A DNA stretch of 64,000 nt from Lentinus brumalis (GCA_001792895.1 MARA01000005.1:806001-870000), one strand, 5' to 3'; positions 1 to 13,664 are shown, counted from the stretch's first letter. Translations and numbers: made by a program. The notes: a model not told the origin generated them from the sequence alone.

Positions 1-1051
1 CACCGCGGACGGGCTCTACACGACGCCCGGCACGATCATCTTCCTAGACATGGTGAACCAGCAGGTCGACCTCGCGCTCAACTCGAACCAGGGCCTCGTC
101 CTCTCGCGCGCCATCGAGGAGGTCAACCGCGTGATGCGCGCGATCCAGGACCGGTGGGTCAAGCTCGTCGACACCGAGTTCAAGAAGTACAGCGAGAAGC
201 CGGAGGAGGTGCCCGGCGGGCTCGTCGAGTACTGCATCGCGCTCGCGAACGACCAGATCAAGGCGGCCGACTTTACGGAGACGCTGTCTGCGCGCATCGA
301 GCCGCTCGTGTCGGACAAGTACCGCGTTACGATTCACGACCGGCTTAACGACGCCCTCGACGGGTACCTCGACGTCGCGAAGAAGTACACGCAGACCCTG
401 ATCAGCATCATCTTTCATGACCTCAAGCCCGCCACGAAGCAGCTTTTCCAGCCCTCGTGGTACGAGGGCACGCACTCGCAGATCATCGAGACAATGCGCG
501 ACTACATGTCCGACTACCAGGCGTACCTCAACGAGTCGCTGTTCGAGGTGCTCCTCGAGGACCTCCTCGACTCGTACCTCGTGACGTACCTCACCGCGCT
601 CGCCAACGGGCCGAAGCTCAACATGCCCGCGGCGACGGAGCGCATCCGCCAGGACATCAACGACGCGTACCAGTTCTTCGGGACATACAAGAAGATGAAG
701 GAGCTCGAGCCGCAGATGGAGGTGCTCGACCAGGTGCTGTCGATGCTCGAGGCGTCGAAGAGCCTGGTGTTCCTGTCCTACTGGGCGTTCGCGAAGGTGC
801 ACGGGCCGTGCATCCAGTTCGTAGAGGCGTTGATGAAGGCGCGGAGCGACTTGGACCGTTCTGCGGTCAGCGAGGTCATGGACAGCGTGAAGCGGAAAGT
901 CAAGGACGAGGGTCTCACAGATCGTAAGTTGGCCTGCCTGTTCCATATGTCGCATATACTCACCATTCTTTCCTTGTAAGCACCGGAACCTACGATCATG
1001 AAGAAGATCGTCATCCAAGGCGCGCTTTCGCGGTTCCTTGTGCGCACATAG
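1..1051 (+). CDS. SEC6: Exocyst complex component Sec6, 3' part (5' end outside window)
   Basis: The open frame enters from the left edge in phase (codons from base 2) and gives about 330 residues of the helical-bundle C-terminal region of Sec6. Recognisable stretches are EDLLDSYLVTYLTALANG and FFGTYKKMKELEPQMEVLDQ. Sec6 is a subunit of the octameric exocyst that tethers secretory vesicles to the plasma membrane at sites of growth. A short intron starts at the GTAAG just after the codons for GLTD (about 925) and ends at the TAAG near 979. The last exon then continues PPEPTIMKKIVIQGALSR and stops at 1049-1051. Reading through the intron gives a short alternative tail, which is less likely. The gene is convergent with QNS1, with about 190 bp between stop codons. 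The start and N-terminal half are missing, so the full length is unknown. Confidence 0.9.
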
Positions 1052-1242
1052 CGCGCAGACAGCATCGAATTGCGAGTCGCTACTATTTATTTCGCACCAT
1101 ACACATACCCTCTGTCTACGACTACAGGTTCTCGCTTTCTTCTAGTGCTATGTACCCTACATCCCATCTGTATTTCTAGACATGTCGCACGGTAGCCTCT
1201 TCGCGTAGAGTTCGAGTGTTAACTCTCGGTACAACGATGAGA

Positions 1243-4200
1243 TCAGTGTCCCTGGACAGCGTGCTGCTTCTGCGCTTCCTCTACAGGGACACTTGACCTG
1301 TCTGGCCAGCGTGCCGCCGCCTCGTCGATCTTCTTGAATTGCCACGGGAAGCGGGAGGGGTACAAGAAAGGCCGCAAGTCGAAGCCTGTGAGAGGTTAGT
1401 ACGTGCTTCAACGCGAGGCACAGACAGACGTACGGTTGTCATCGGGGCTGTATTGCTCCTGCAATGAGTGTCAGACAGGGCACGAGTGCGGAAGGAGACG
1501 CGTTTAATCGAGGGCACATACCGCATGGTAAGATGGGGTGAGTGTCGTCATCTTATGCCTGTTCCGCGCGTACTCGAAGAAGAAAAGCTTGACCTTCTCC
1601 GCGACCTGCATTTGCATGACTCGTCAGCCTCTGCTTCGCGGTATATAAGGGACGAGGATAGCGCGGACCTGCTGAGGAGAGAGGAAAGATCCCCACTCGT
1701 GCACCAGTTTCGTGAACATGCTCCACGGGCCGCACTTCTCGACCTTGCGCAGACGTCCGAACACCGATAGTTCGTCGTAGGTCATGCCCATGTCAGCCTA
1801 AATATGCATCCAGGTTAGCGATCTTGTGCGCGCTGATAGTGTCCAAGGGCTGGTTGTCGTACCTCATCCGCTTGAACGTAGGTCTCAGTGATTGGTTCCA
1901 GTTCAGCGGTAGGAACGGCGTCCAGAAATCTGTGCAGCATGACAATGTCACATGAGGGGTCGACGTAGGTATAGTGGCATGACCTACTCTGTCAACACCG
2001 GAAGGTCGAACGCATCGCGGGCGTACGCGATGAACTTCTTCAGGTCCGTCTTACTGATAGCTCCGATGGGGTTGACATCCGCTACACAAGTTCCAATCAA
2101 CCGGGATCGAAACCCAGGCCCACAGGTCCGCACGAAATGGAACATACCTGAAGAGCAGTCGTACTTCGTGAAGTACCCTCGCAAGCTGAATCACCCTATG
2201 TTTAGTCTCCGCGCCTCCGCCGCAGGTGGGTAAAGGAAGAATTACTCACCTCTCGTCCACATTAGCACTGCCCAGCACGAGGAGACCTCCCTGGCGACCC
2301 CGGACGAATGGCATCAACTGTGCGAAGAGGTAAGCGACGACCATCCGCAACCGCGCCTGGATATTCTGCAGCGCGAGGTTCTCCGCGGCAGTGCCTCCGT
2401 GCACGCGGAAACGCGGCTTCACCCCGGTGACATACGCGAACAGATCGCGGATAGCAGTGACGAGGGTGTCCATGTTCAGATCGATGTGGTAGCTAGACTT
2501 GCAGTAAGCGACCTCTTCTCGCGGGCTTGAGCTGGGATTGAACACACCTGCCAATGGCGTTCGCAAGGTCCTTTGCACGCTTCCTCGTATCCGGACTTGA
2601 GTTCTCGGTGCCCATGTAGCACGTGTGGAAGATCTTATTTGCGAATTCGCGCGGGTCTGAAGGGACATACTCCGACCCTTCTGGCTCCCCAGCGATACGG
2701 CGGGCATCGGCGATGACTTGTTGGTCTGTGCAGGGCTGAGTATGAGGCGAACGGAGAGGACATTTATGACTTACCGCCCTTGCGTGCAGCTCCGGCAACC
2801 AGACGACACATTGAATATACGATGACTGACGTGGCGCAACTGTCGATACCGCCGCTTAACGGGATGAAGTACCCCTGAGTGCGAGAGCGGCGCAAGTAGT
2901 CCCAAAGCCAGCATGCCGGCCCCAGCCTAGAACAGTGATCAGTGTAAATATTCAATTGACAACCACGCAGCCGAACGTACGCAATTTCTTCCTCGGGCCT
3001 GTGGTACCGTACTTCTGTGAGGGGGCGGACCACGAGTTCGCTGAAGTCCTTTATCTCGTCGCCCTTCGACCCCGACAGCGCAAAATCGACCTCAATGCGA
3101 TGGTATCTCTCCGCGCCAGCGGCCTGGTTGCTTCTGCTGCTGGTCGCGCGGTGGGAACGTACATCTTCGATGTCAACCGTTGCGGTCACAACTTCAACGT
3201 CTTGGAGGGAGAACTGGGAGCCCTGTGCAACGACTCGACCGTTCACGACGATCATGGCGCAACCGTCGTAGTAGAGCCTATCACCGTCGCAGCCTTGCTG
3301 GTTGGCGTACAAGTACACACCCCCACCCTGGAAGTCGACTATCAGGCGATGCAACCCTAGAGCCAAAATAGTAATCACCTTCATGGTCGCCTCCTTCATA
3401 AGCTCGACTCGTCTGTAGAGCTTCCGCAGCTCGTGATGGCTTCCGCTGGAGTTCGTGAAGATCTCTACTCCATCGAGACCCATCAGAATATGAGGGCTGT
3501 GGGAGAACTATGTCAGAGCAGAATGATATAGATGATCGCATATTGAGCTCACCTTGCTGGCGTGAAGAGCTCTTCACAGAGCTCGACGCCAATGCAGGTA
3601 TCGGTGGTGCTGACCACGGCGTCTCCAAACGGAACCTTGGTCTGCCGATGAATCAGTAAGCAGGATGAATTAATGATTCAACGAAATTCGTACCTGTCTT
3701 GTAATAGCATATATCATCCTAGGTAGGTAGTGGTCCTCAACTTGGCGGTGCTTCATCCACGGGGTGAACCAGCGGAGCTCACGATAGTTGCCATCGTTCG
3801 CTAGCCACATCTTCGGTCGGATGAGGAGAATCTGGCCATTGTGAATAATCACACGGCAGTTGTAGATTACGTTTTTGTGGACGACCGGCCTGCATTGGCA
3901 GGACAGGATTAGCGAGCGTACACAGATGGGCGGAGGCTAGACGAAACGAACATGCCGATGTCGCAGACAATGTCCCGGGCTTCTTCGGACTTCAATATCT
4001 CCGCCAGAACCTCCCATGAGTGAAGACCGGTGTCCCCTAAGATCCACGCACTTCGTGAGCAGGCTTCGTGCACCATTGTGTAGTGATCGCTCACCCTCCA
4101 GGAAGTGATCCATGCAGCCATAGCCTCTTTGCGCCTGTCAGCTATCACATATGACTATGTCGCAATCATACTGACGTGATCTCGAGCTCAGGACCGACAC

Positions 4201-4490
4201 GCAGAGTTGCACCCCTCTCCTTCGCTATCCTGATACTCGCAAGAATGCGCTGGAGGTTTCCCTACGAAAACGACGGTCCATGTCAGTTTCTCGAGTGTCT
4301 CCTTGCGTGACCTACCTCAAAATCGAGGGCCCACTGGTTAAGGGAGCTAGGGACAGAACTTTCTGAGCAACAGAGGTGGTGCTAGCTGGCATTGACTTAA
4401 CCACATACCAACTGCAGGATGATGTCAGTCTTACGGATCAGGAGAAGAACCATGATGTACTGACGTCGCAACTGTGATCAGATGACCCAT
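1243..4490 (-). CDS. QNS1: Glutamine-dependent NAD+ synthetase
   Basis: Last step of NAD+ biosynthesis: amidation of nicotinic acid adenine dinucleotide with ATP, with ammonia taken from glutamine. The protein is built from many small exons. It starts MGHLITVAT at 4490, a start typical of the family. The N-terminal nitrilase-like glutaminase domain shows the three catalytic positions: Glu in GPELEITGYG, Lys in LIRPKMW and Cys in [13 protein letters not shown]. The C-terminal ATP-pyrophosphatase domain has the P-loop [11 protein letters not shown], then [43 protein letters not shown] and [18 protein letters not shown]. Near the end are [16 protein letters not shown] and [17 protein letters not shown]. 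The stop is at 1243-1245. Introns are about 50-60 bp. No disabling change was seen. It lies tail-to-tail with SEC6 and in tandem behind ACC1. Confidence 0.9.
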
Positions 4491-4863
4491 CTTGAGTTGC
4501 CCTTATTGAAATGTACCCGTCTTCGCGCCTCGTGTCACTCAAACTACTTATGGTGAATGCGGTCGAGGACGACGTTTGTCGCAATGATTAATCTCCTTCA
4601 TCGCTGGATGCGATCATATGCTGCACACGTGACGTCATACGGGCGCTATGCAATGTGATTCAACAAAAATGCATTGTGGTCAATGGTCTAAGTACGTGCG
4701 GTGCGTCTACATTCGTGAGTGTATGATAAAAGCAGTCAGAGTCGTGCAACAACAAGCAAATCATGCGAAAGCGAGAGGACGAGAGAGTATGAGTACTACG
4801 GTCGGATTATACTAATGCTACAACGGTTGGGAAAGCGCTTTGCGCAGATTTTGTTCCGAGGAA
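4491..4863. other. Intergenic, QNS1 upstream region
   Basis: About 370 bp between the QNS1 start and the ACC1 stop, both genes on the minus strand. It should hold the QNS1 promoter and the ACC1 3' UTR. No TATA box, RNA gene or repeat was recognised. Confidence 0.5.
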
Positions 4864-7800
4864 TTACGGGGAGGCGTACGAAGGCGGACCTGTTGCATGG
4901 TTAGCACATTGCGCATAGCTGAATACTGTTCGCGACTCACCAGAGCGAGAGGAATTCTGCAGAGCGGCGATAAGCGCCACCTTGTCCTCGTCACCGAGGC
5001 TGTCAATGAGGCGGACGAGACCATCGACGGTGGCCTTCTTGTCCTCGTTCGCGAGTTCGAGCATCCTGCGTGCAAGATGATCCGCCTTGAGCTGCACGAT
5101 GGTGTTCGTCAGGTCGACCTTCTCGAGTGCCTCTGCGACGATGCGGGGGTCGGTGACACCCTCGATACCGGCGATCGACTCCAGGAGGTGCACACGATAG
5201 TCGTGCGTCGACGCGGGGCTAGCCTCCTCAAGCTGCGCCAGGGCAGACGAACGAGCAACCTTGGCGCGAACAGCCCAGTAGAACCGCTTACGCGCGTCCT
5301 TCCAGACCATCGACTTCGCGCAGCCCTTGGCCTCCATACGACCAGTACGACTGAATAGGGGTAACCATATCAGTACTGCAGCCACGCTGGTAGATGACAG
5401 GGGACTCACTCGTGAAGATCGGCATAAAGGATGGCGATCTGCTTGTAAGTCGGTTGCAAGAGGGTCTCGCGCGCAGCGAGAGCGTCGACGGCTGCAGCAC
5501 GTTCCTCAGGAGTCTTCGACGCGTCCGTGCTCTCCTTCTTCAAGGCGGCGTACGTCGCGTCCAGACGCTCCATCAACTTGAGAATCTTGTCCCGACGCAT
5601 CTTGATCTCGATGATACCCTCCGGCTCCAAGACACCCGCGCGCGACTCGACGTCGGCGTACATCTCCATTTGAGGCGAGTTGATCGAGGGATCGAGGACG
5701 ACCCATGCGCCGCCACGAAGCTCGCCGTGCGGAACGATGTACACAAACACAGGTTGCTTGTAGCTCGAGAGGCCGTCGACGATCTTCGACCCCTGCTTGA
5801 GGATCTCGTCGTACATGTCTTGCTGACCGCCGGAGAAGCCACGCCAGTTAGCGAAGATCATGAGCGGAAGACCCTCGCGATTGAAGTCGAAGATGGCCTG
5901 CGCGGTCTTGTACGCCGAGTTCGGATACCACACTTGTCCGGCCTCCATGATACGCTGTTCGAATGATGAGGGGTTTGCGGGGTCTGCGGGGACGATACGC
6001 TCAATGGTCCGGGTCTCGACGGCGATGACACCCATCGGAATGCCACCGAGACGTGCACGCCCGACGACAACGGTCTGTGCCCAGCCGCTAAGAGTCTCCT
6101 GGAAGGAGCCACGGTCGAAGAAGCCGGAGTACCACTCGGAAGACGTCTCGTCCTTCTTGCCCTCAATGAACCAGCGCGGGTCGTACGGGCCCTTTGGTGG
6201 GACGTACCCGATTTCACGGTCCCAAGGATCCGCAAGGTCGAGGACTGGCAGCGGAGCACCCTTGTATTCGGGCACGTAGGACAGCCAGTCGATGATGTGA
6301 GTTGCGCCCTCCAAGTCGCTGCCCGCGGTGAGGTGAGAGACACCATTCTTGTGCATGATCTGGGTACCGCCGAGCTGCAAGTTGGATGTGTAGACCTCGC
6401 GACCAAGCACCTTGTTGAGAGCGGCAGCACCGGTTAAGATGATAGGCTGGCCCTCGACCTGGATCGCACGCTGTCCGAGGCGGACGAGATAGGCGCCGAT
6501 ACCGACGGACCGAGCAGTGACGAGCGTGATGGTGAAGATGTCCTCGTACGCACGGGATGTCTCGCCAGCGATGAGACCAGAGCCCTTCAAACACTCGACG
6601 CCGAGTCCGTCCTGGAGACCGATGATGTCGGTGATCTTGTGGCGACGCTCCCCCTTCTCCTCGATCTCGACGGTGCGGATCGCAGCGGCCGCCTTCTCCT
6701 GGATCTTGAGGAAGTTGTCGTGAGTGAGGTAGAGGTATTCGATACCCTTTTCAGGGTGCTCGGGGTCGCTCCACGCAACAGAGAACAAGTTCAAGACCTC
6801 CTCAGCAAGGCCGATGCGGGCACCAGAGTTCGCGGAGAGGTAGATGCGAGGAACACCTTGCTGGCGCGCGTACTGCGAGCAAAGGTAGAAGAAGTGATCC
6901 TCAGCAGGCCCGAAGGAACCAATCTTGAAAGTGATGTCGTTCGCGATGACCACAGCGCGGCGACCACCAGGGCACTCTGGAGTCCTGAGCGTGAACACCC
7001 ATCCCACCATGCCGACGTTGTTGTTGCCCGGAGCACGGTCAACCTCCTGAAGCTCGTCGTGCTCGTCGAGGACGAGCTCCTTCGACTCGAAGATCTTCTT
7101 GGGCAAGTTCAAGCTGGGGTTGAGGAGGCGAGCCTTCGCCCAGACGTTGCTGAGGGCCTTCGAGAAGAGGTCAGGGAAGTCGTAGACATAAGTGGTACCG
7201 ATCAGGTGCGCCTGGTAACGCTTGGGCTGAAGCGACTCCTTTGTCGGGTATGCCTGATGGACGGGCTGCAGATGGAGAGGACCCTTCTCACCGATGGACT
7301 TGAGGATAGTCGTGCCCTTGTCGGTGGTGATCTCTTGGTATCCGTGGTAGTTGACGATGAAACCGGAGACGTTCTCAATGACACAGCGGATGGGCGTGAC
7401 GTTACCGTCCTGGTCCTCGAGCACGATACGGATTTCAGAGCCGGTAACATGGAGACGCCAGAGCCGCTTGCCGTGACGCTCGATGAACCCGGAGATCGCC
7501 TCAAGCACATCCTCATACGTCACAGGGAGGTTGTAGATGAAGTTCATGAAGATGTGGTTACAGTCGGCGTTGCGGTGTTGAACGGAGACAACCTCGAGAG
7601 CGTCCAATATGGTCGTGACGAGACGGTCGGTCTCGGAGATGAGGTACTGAGCGGTGTTCATGTTGCCACGGATACGACCAGGGCGGACGAGAGCACGAAT
7701 GAAGAATCGGTTGTCAAGCTGGTTCTCCCGAGCGACGGCGTGGTAGATGTGGAGCTGCTTGCTCTCAGTGAAGCAGGGGGTGAGGTTGTAGTGGGAGAGG

Positions 7801-10800
7801 CGACTGAGCTCAAGCTGGAAAGCAAGAGCGGGCTCGATGTGGCGAATAGACTGCTCTTCGCTCCAAGATCCGGACATCTCGCGAAGGGTGTAGTAGACGG
7901 GGTATTGGCCGGGGCGGCAGATGAGGATGGAAACACGGCGGACGCCGCGGCGAGTGAGGACATCTCTGTGACCATTGACGAGCTCGAGCACTTTCTCGTA
8001 CCACGCATCGTCGGACATATCGTCAGCCTCGTTGAAGACACGCAAGGCCATGTTCAAGACGTTAGGAGGCTGGTTGTTGGCGCCATAACGCTGCTGGTAC
8101 TCGACAGGGTCGAACAGAGGGAGTGTCGCTGCGACCTTGTCGAAACCGCGCTTGAGAGCTTCGAGGTTGGGGAACGAAGCGATGGCACCCGTGCGGAGAG
8201 GCTGCTTCTGCTGCGTGTTGATCATGTACGTCAGGTCGCTGACCGACGCCTGCCTGCGAGGAGGCTCACTAAGACATGGTCAGCAGCAGCGCTTTGATCG
8301 AGCCACTTCGAACACTTACTCTCGTCCGAGGCGAGGCGTCGACGGCGGGGAGTGAGACTGGCCTAGGTTGAACCGCCACGTCAATACATTGGGGGCCTCA
8401 CCATCGTCCATGCCATCGCCCTCTTCGTAATCGACGGAGAGCAAGGTGTACGCCTTGTACGCGCGCCTGACGTAGACCTCAAGTGCAGCTGCAAGGAATC
8501 AATCATAAGCATGCTGCTGATTTGGGTGTATTCATTCACTCACCGTGAATGATCTCCTGATCGGAGTAGTTCCAGAACGTCGGAAGAACATCGTAGACCG
8601 TGTACCTTGAGTCGACGAGTTCCCTCAGGATGTCCATCGACGGCGTCCTGGACATGCCCTATGAGCGATCGACGCAAAACGCGGGATGGGTGAACCTCGC
8701 ATACCTCGCAACAGATCCAGGTTCGCCGTAGTAATTGTTCGTGACGGAGGTCTTGAGGATGGCCTCCATTTGTGCGCGACGCTCCTCATAGGAAGGCATC
8801 TGGCACGAGATGAGAACCTCGCGAGCCTTGAGCGAGACCTGAGTAGATGATCTACAGGACGGTCAACAAGACGGACACAACAAGTGGCAAGGGCGAACCC
8901 ACCTAGCCTCAAGAGCGGCCAGACCCTGAAGCACTTGGTACAGGCGCGAATTGGGGTCGGTGACGGTCAAGCCGCTGTTCTTGACGTGCTCGAGGATGGC
9001 CATGACCAAACGACCCTTCCTCTGCGCCATGATGTGGCTAAGCACGAGGGCGACGACCTTATCGAGATCGTTCTTGTGCTGCTCGCGGAGCGACAAGACT
9101 CGCGCCTCTATGCTGCCTCCGAAGAGCTTCTCTGTCTCCTCGTAGCGAGCCAGCAGGCCCGCAATGACGCCAGTCTCGTGCGCCTTGAGGCCGCCCTGGT
9201 AGCGCTCGACGGCGGAGAGGAGCGGCCCGAGCTGGGTGCGGAACATCGCCCGGTCCTGAGCACGAATGTTGTCCTCCATGAAGTGGTCGATGAGCTTCTT
9301 GATACGGCCGGCCGGGAACTCGGCGCCCTCGCCCTTGCCCTTCGCCATGTCGATCGCAGAGCGAATGCCTTCTTCAAGCTTTGCCGGCATACGACCAGAG
9401 AGCGAGGACATGATGGCTGAAACCTCGGAGAATGGGAGTTCGGGGTTCTGCAGCTCGGTGACGAGGTCCTTGAGAGTAGACGCCATGACAGCTTGGTTGT
9501 CGTAGCCGTCCAAGATGTTGTTGAGGATGTCCAGGTAGTACGCCAGACGCTGATGAGGCTTGTTGCCAATCACGTTCGGCGTGCCCATGGGAGGAAGGAG
9601 ACCTTCAAAGGGCTTCGCATGCTTGACGCGCGCAGGGTCGTCAAGGGTGAGGATACCTAGGATATCTCCAGGCTCGAGGCTGACGCCGGGCTGCTTTACG
9701 AACTGAACAATCCCGTCTTCGGAGGCCACGAGCGGCATGTACATCTTCATGACCTAGAGACAAGTGGAACATGAGGATCTGACTGGAGCTTCGACTTGTG
9801 CGACACATACCTCGATCTCAGCGTATTGCTCGCCAGCGTTGATGTGGTCACCACTCTCGACAAGGAAACGAACGAGCTTTCCGGGACTCGGGCTGCGAAG
9901 CTGGGTAGGGTCGTTCTCCTGCTCAATCAAGCACGTCTTCGCATCGACCATCAGACGCAACGCGCCCACTTCCTCTCTCCAGTAGACAGAATGGCTCTTG
10001 CCGTCAAGCAGAACCAAAAGGCCGCCATCAGCCAAGCCTCGCGCGCCGACCACCGTCCGACCACCGTTTAGGTAGAGCGTCCAGAGGATAGGGGAAGAGC
10101 GCGTGGCTGTGAAGGAGTATCGGACGTTGTCGTAGATGAAGTCGATCCCGAACACAGTCTTGAGCACGTCACGAGAAGGCACCTGGCCCTTGTCGAGGAT
10201 ACGCTTGTATTCGCTCCAGCACGCCTCAGAAGCGAGGTACGCCTTCGTCACAGCACCGCAAATGACAGCAAGGGTGGTATCAGGACGCTCGGCGGTCAGC
10301 TTGTCGCTGATGAGGGAGTCGAGCCAGCCAGTCGTGATGGTGTTCTCCTCGAACGCCTGAAGCTGCAGGAGTTTGATGAGGTACTCCACGGTCGTACGGA
10401 AGTCGCCACGGATGCTAAGCTCCTTCAGTGCAACGACCATGTTTTTCCTCGACTCGGCGCGATCCTCACCGTAGGCGAAGATGTGACCGAATTGGGAGTC
10501 AGCGAACTCGTGCAGACCACCAGTGCTGCCGACAGAGAAGTAGCCCCAGACGTTCGTGCTCGAACGGAAGTTAAGCTCCTGGAGCGATCCAGAGGAGGGC
10601 TTGAAACCCGCATCGGGGTTCTCGGCAGTGATACGAACAGCGATGACGTGACCCTTCGGACGAGGTTTGCGCTGAAGTTTGCTCGCTTCAGGGTCAACCA
10701 TCTCGAAGTCGATTTCAGAGGTACCGTTGTGTGCAACGCCGTAGAGCTGTCGGATGTGGCGAATGCGGTGGAGTGGAATACCCATAGCGATTTGCAACTG

Positions 10801-12511
10801 CGCAGCGGGGAGGTTCACTCCAGACACCATCTCAGTTGTAGGGTGCTCAACCTGGAGACGCGGGTTGAGCTCAAGGAAATGAAAGACGTCTTCGGCATGG
10901 CTGTAGAGATCTCGAGGGGGTTCAATGATTGTGCCTCTGTGATGTGATGACGAACTCACATTCAACGGTACCAGCGCTGACGTAGCCTACGAGCTTCGCT
11001 AGCCGAACGGCCGCACGTTCCATCTTCTCGAATGTATCGGGGTTCGCAATCGTGACAGGAGCCTCCTCGATGATCTTCTGATGCCGTCGCTGCACTGAAC
11101 AATCACGACCAAAGAGCGAGATCGCATTACCATACTGATCCGCAAGAAGTTGAACCTCAAGATGACGAGCCTGGCCGGCAAGCTTCATGATGAAGATGGG
11201 GGAGCCTTTGTGATATTGAGCCAGATATCGACGGTCAAGTCAGTGGAAGTACATACCAGGGATCTCGCCGGCAACTGCGTGGAACGCGTTCTTGAAGGCG
11301 TCTGCCGATTCGACCTTCCGAATACCCTTGCCTCCACCACCCTCTGACGCCTTGATCATTACGGGGAAGCCAATCTCCTCAGCCCTAGTCAATCCTTCCT
11401 CGACCGTAGTGACGCATGCAGCCTGGTATGCGTCATCGGGCACGACCACGAAGCCCTGATCAGAGAGCGCAGTCTTCGTAATGCCGGAACCGGACCAAGG
11501 CATGGTGGGGACATCTGCGCTCTGCGCAACGATTGTACTGGAGATCTTGTCGCCGAGACTGCGCATGGCACTCCCCGGAGGACCGATGAAGACAATCTTG
11601 TTCGCAGCAAGAGTCTCAGGGAGACGTGGGTTTTCGGACGCGTGTCCCCATCCCGCCCAGACGGCATGCACACCAGAGCGCTCAGCCACGTCAACGATGA
11701 GCTCGACGTTCGCGTAGTTGTTGTTGTTAGAGCCTCCCGGCACCTCGACGTACCGATCCGCCATCCGGATATATTCCGCATTGATCTTCAGGTCCTCTGG
11801 CGTGGCCATGACGGTGAATTCGACAGCACGCTCCGTGCCGAATGTTTCATAGCTCCATTGCCGGATAGAGCGGATCTCCTTGACGGCGGCGATACCTACA
11901 GCAAGGTCAGTGGGATTCGGTGCACGAATTCAACGGGCCGACCATTGTTCGCAATAAGGACCTGCAAGATGGTTAGTCAGAATCTGAGATGCTCACAAAT
12001 AGAGCGCAAGGCAAAGTGACACAAATAGCACGCGAATGAATACCTCATGCACAGACGGAGGCATAGTGGAACAGAGCGCGAATAATTGATGGGGGCCGCG
12101 CATACAGCCGGATGCACACTCAGTCCACGCGTTCGCCCTGCTGAGCTTCCTGCACGACACTGTGGTCGACGTGATATATGTAGCAGGAAGTGACTGCATG
12201 TCTGCAACGCATCTCCAGTGACGCGTCTGGTAGCGCTCACGCGCGACGTGTCTTGCGCATCACCGGTTGGCCATACTCTGCGCCTCCTCCCGCGATGCCT
12301 GAACTCTTGATTCCGCACAAGAAGTACAACTCACCTTCGTGATGACCGTATGTCCTCCATGTTGCTTCACAAAGTCGGTGACTGGCCCAGACGGAGCCTT
12401 TTCGAGGGTGTTGCCGCCTACGATCACGGTCACGCTCCGTTCCGACGTTGATGCTGTCGGGGACGACTCACCGATGAACTGGGCAACTCGGGAATGGTCG
12501 TAAGTGGACAT
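4864..12511 (-). CDS. ACC1: Acetyl-CoA carboxylase (multifunctional, cytosolic)
   Basis: Makes malonyl-CoA from acetyl-CoA, bicarbonate and ATP, the committed step of fatty-acid synthesis. All domains are present in order. The biotin carboxylase comes first (VLIANNGIAAVKE, ATP-grasp [28 protein letters not shown]). The biotin carrier follows, with the biotinylated lysine in VMKMYMPL at about 9735; an intron falls directly before VMKM. Then come the long central region and the carboxyltransferase ([33 protein letters not shown], a single 939-codon stretch between 5406 and 8225). Total length is about 2,200 residues, as usual for fungi. It starts [14 protein letters not shown] at 12511. The first intron (11962-12334, 373 bp) is far longer than the others. 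The last intron (4890-4940) is 51 bp, in frame and free of stops, so retention would only add 17 residues before the end PPSYASP. Confidence 0.95.
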
Positions 12512-12941
12512 GGCGGGAGAAAGGGAGACGCGGAGACTGCAGCAAGGGCGAAGGGAAGGAAGAAAGCGGAGGGAGCAGCTTAAGATCCCCGACAGCTTGC
12601 ATCCCCAACTTATTGTGGATTACGTAATGGCGCTGTGGGGATCCTACGCACGTCAAAAACTCTCTCGATCGGCGCCTTACCAGACCCCAAAACTCCAGAC
12701 GCGAATTGTATGCGTAGACGTCGGCCAACAAGTGGAATTGCTCTGTTACTCTACTACACGACAGTGGCCGTGTACCCGCGCGTCCCCGTCCGTCGGCCGC
12801 ATATACCCAGGTCACGAAACATGTCGAACGAACGGCACACTGAGAAGATGATGGTACAATGCGGGAGATGCAATCATGGGGCATGTCATAGTATTGCGAT
12901 ACATGAGCGTATAGACGACGAAACGGGACAGGGAGTGACGC
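12512..12941. promoter_or_regulatory. ACC1 upstream region / RPL33 3' flank
   Basis: 430 bp between the ACC1 start codon and the RPL33 stop codon, both on the minus strand. It must contain the ACC1 promoter and 5' UTR. No specific site (TATA box or known fatty-acid-gene element) could be assigned by eye. Confidence 0.4.
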
Positions 12942-13664
12942 TTAGACGTTGGAGGGGTAAAGCATCTGAGGGAATCATGGCACTCGGTCAGCAAGAATTC
13001 CCTGCGGCAACACGGACATGGTACATACCACCCGGACGCTTGCACCGAACGCGTGTGGGGGCAAGTTTGAGCGGAACTTGCCCTTTACGACACCGTTGTT
13101 GCCGTGAGGGCGGGTGACACGGCTTCACAAAGCGTAGATTGAGTACCAGTTAGAGCAGGAACAAAATGGCAAGCACTCACCCCCAGATTACGCGGACCTT
13201 GGAGCCCTGGATCTCCCTTTTTGCGCGGTAAACGTAGGCCACGCGCTGCACGCAGAAGATACAGTCCATGAGCCCTACGCCAGCTCATGTGTACCATTGT
13301 AGCAGACGCACCTTGCCGAGGTAGAACTGCGCCTCCTCCTTTGTCTCGACACCCTCGATCTGGAGGAGGGAGGTGTTGGGGTGGGTGTTACGCTTCCCGC
13401 GCTTGTGGCCCAAGACGCGGCCCTTCGAGTAGAGTCTGCAGCATCACTACATGAGCAATCCAGTCGACGAAGTTTCAGGAGCCAGAGAAAGCGGCAAGGG
13501 GTTCCAGCTGGAGTTGCAGAGTGTCCATCGAGTAGCGCCGTCATCCAATCCTCCCAAGCAGCATCCAACCCATTCCTGGCCTCCTGCGGTCCCTCGACCC
13601 CTCCATCTCTCCGCAAGACGCCATCCTGCAGCACAGAATCATAGTCTCACCTCGTAGATCCCAT
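12942..13664 (-). CDS. RPL33: 60S ribosomal protein eL33 (L35a family)
   Basis: Structural protein of the large cytosolic ribosomal subunit. Five exons splice to about 106 residues, the normal length of the family. It starts [20 protein letters not shown] and continues [57 protein letters not shown] and [20 protein letters not shown], ending SNV. The first exon holds only 14 coding bases (start at 13664). It is followed by an intron of about 213 bp, long for this genome, as is common in ribosomal protein genes. The last exon is only 24 nt (MLYPSNV plus stop at 12942). All junctions are GT-AG and in phase. The gene is head-to-head with the ornithine acetyltransferase gene. Confidence 0.93.

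Noticed and set aside
44..1018. 324-codon minus-strand frame at the left edge
   Set aside because: Antisense shadow of the SEC6 exon, with composition rich in Arg, Leu and His and no homology.
6639..8297. 552-codon open frame on the plus strand
   Set aside because: It is the antisense of the ACC1 carboxyltransferase region; strong codon bias in GC-rich genes leaves the opposite strand open.
13436..13650. snoRNA inside the long RPL33 intron
   Set aside because: Weak C- and D-box-like strings exist but without proper spacing or terminal stem.
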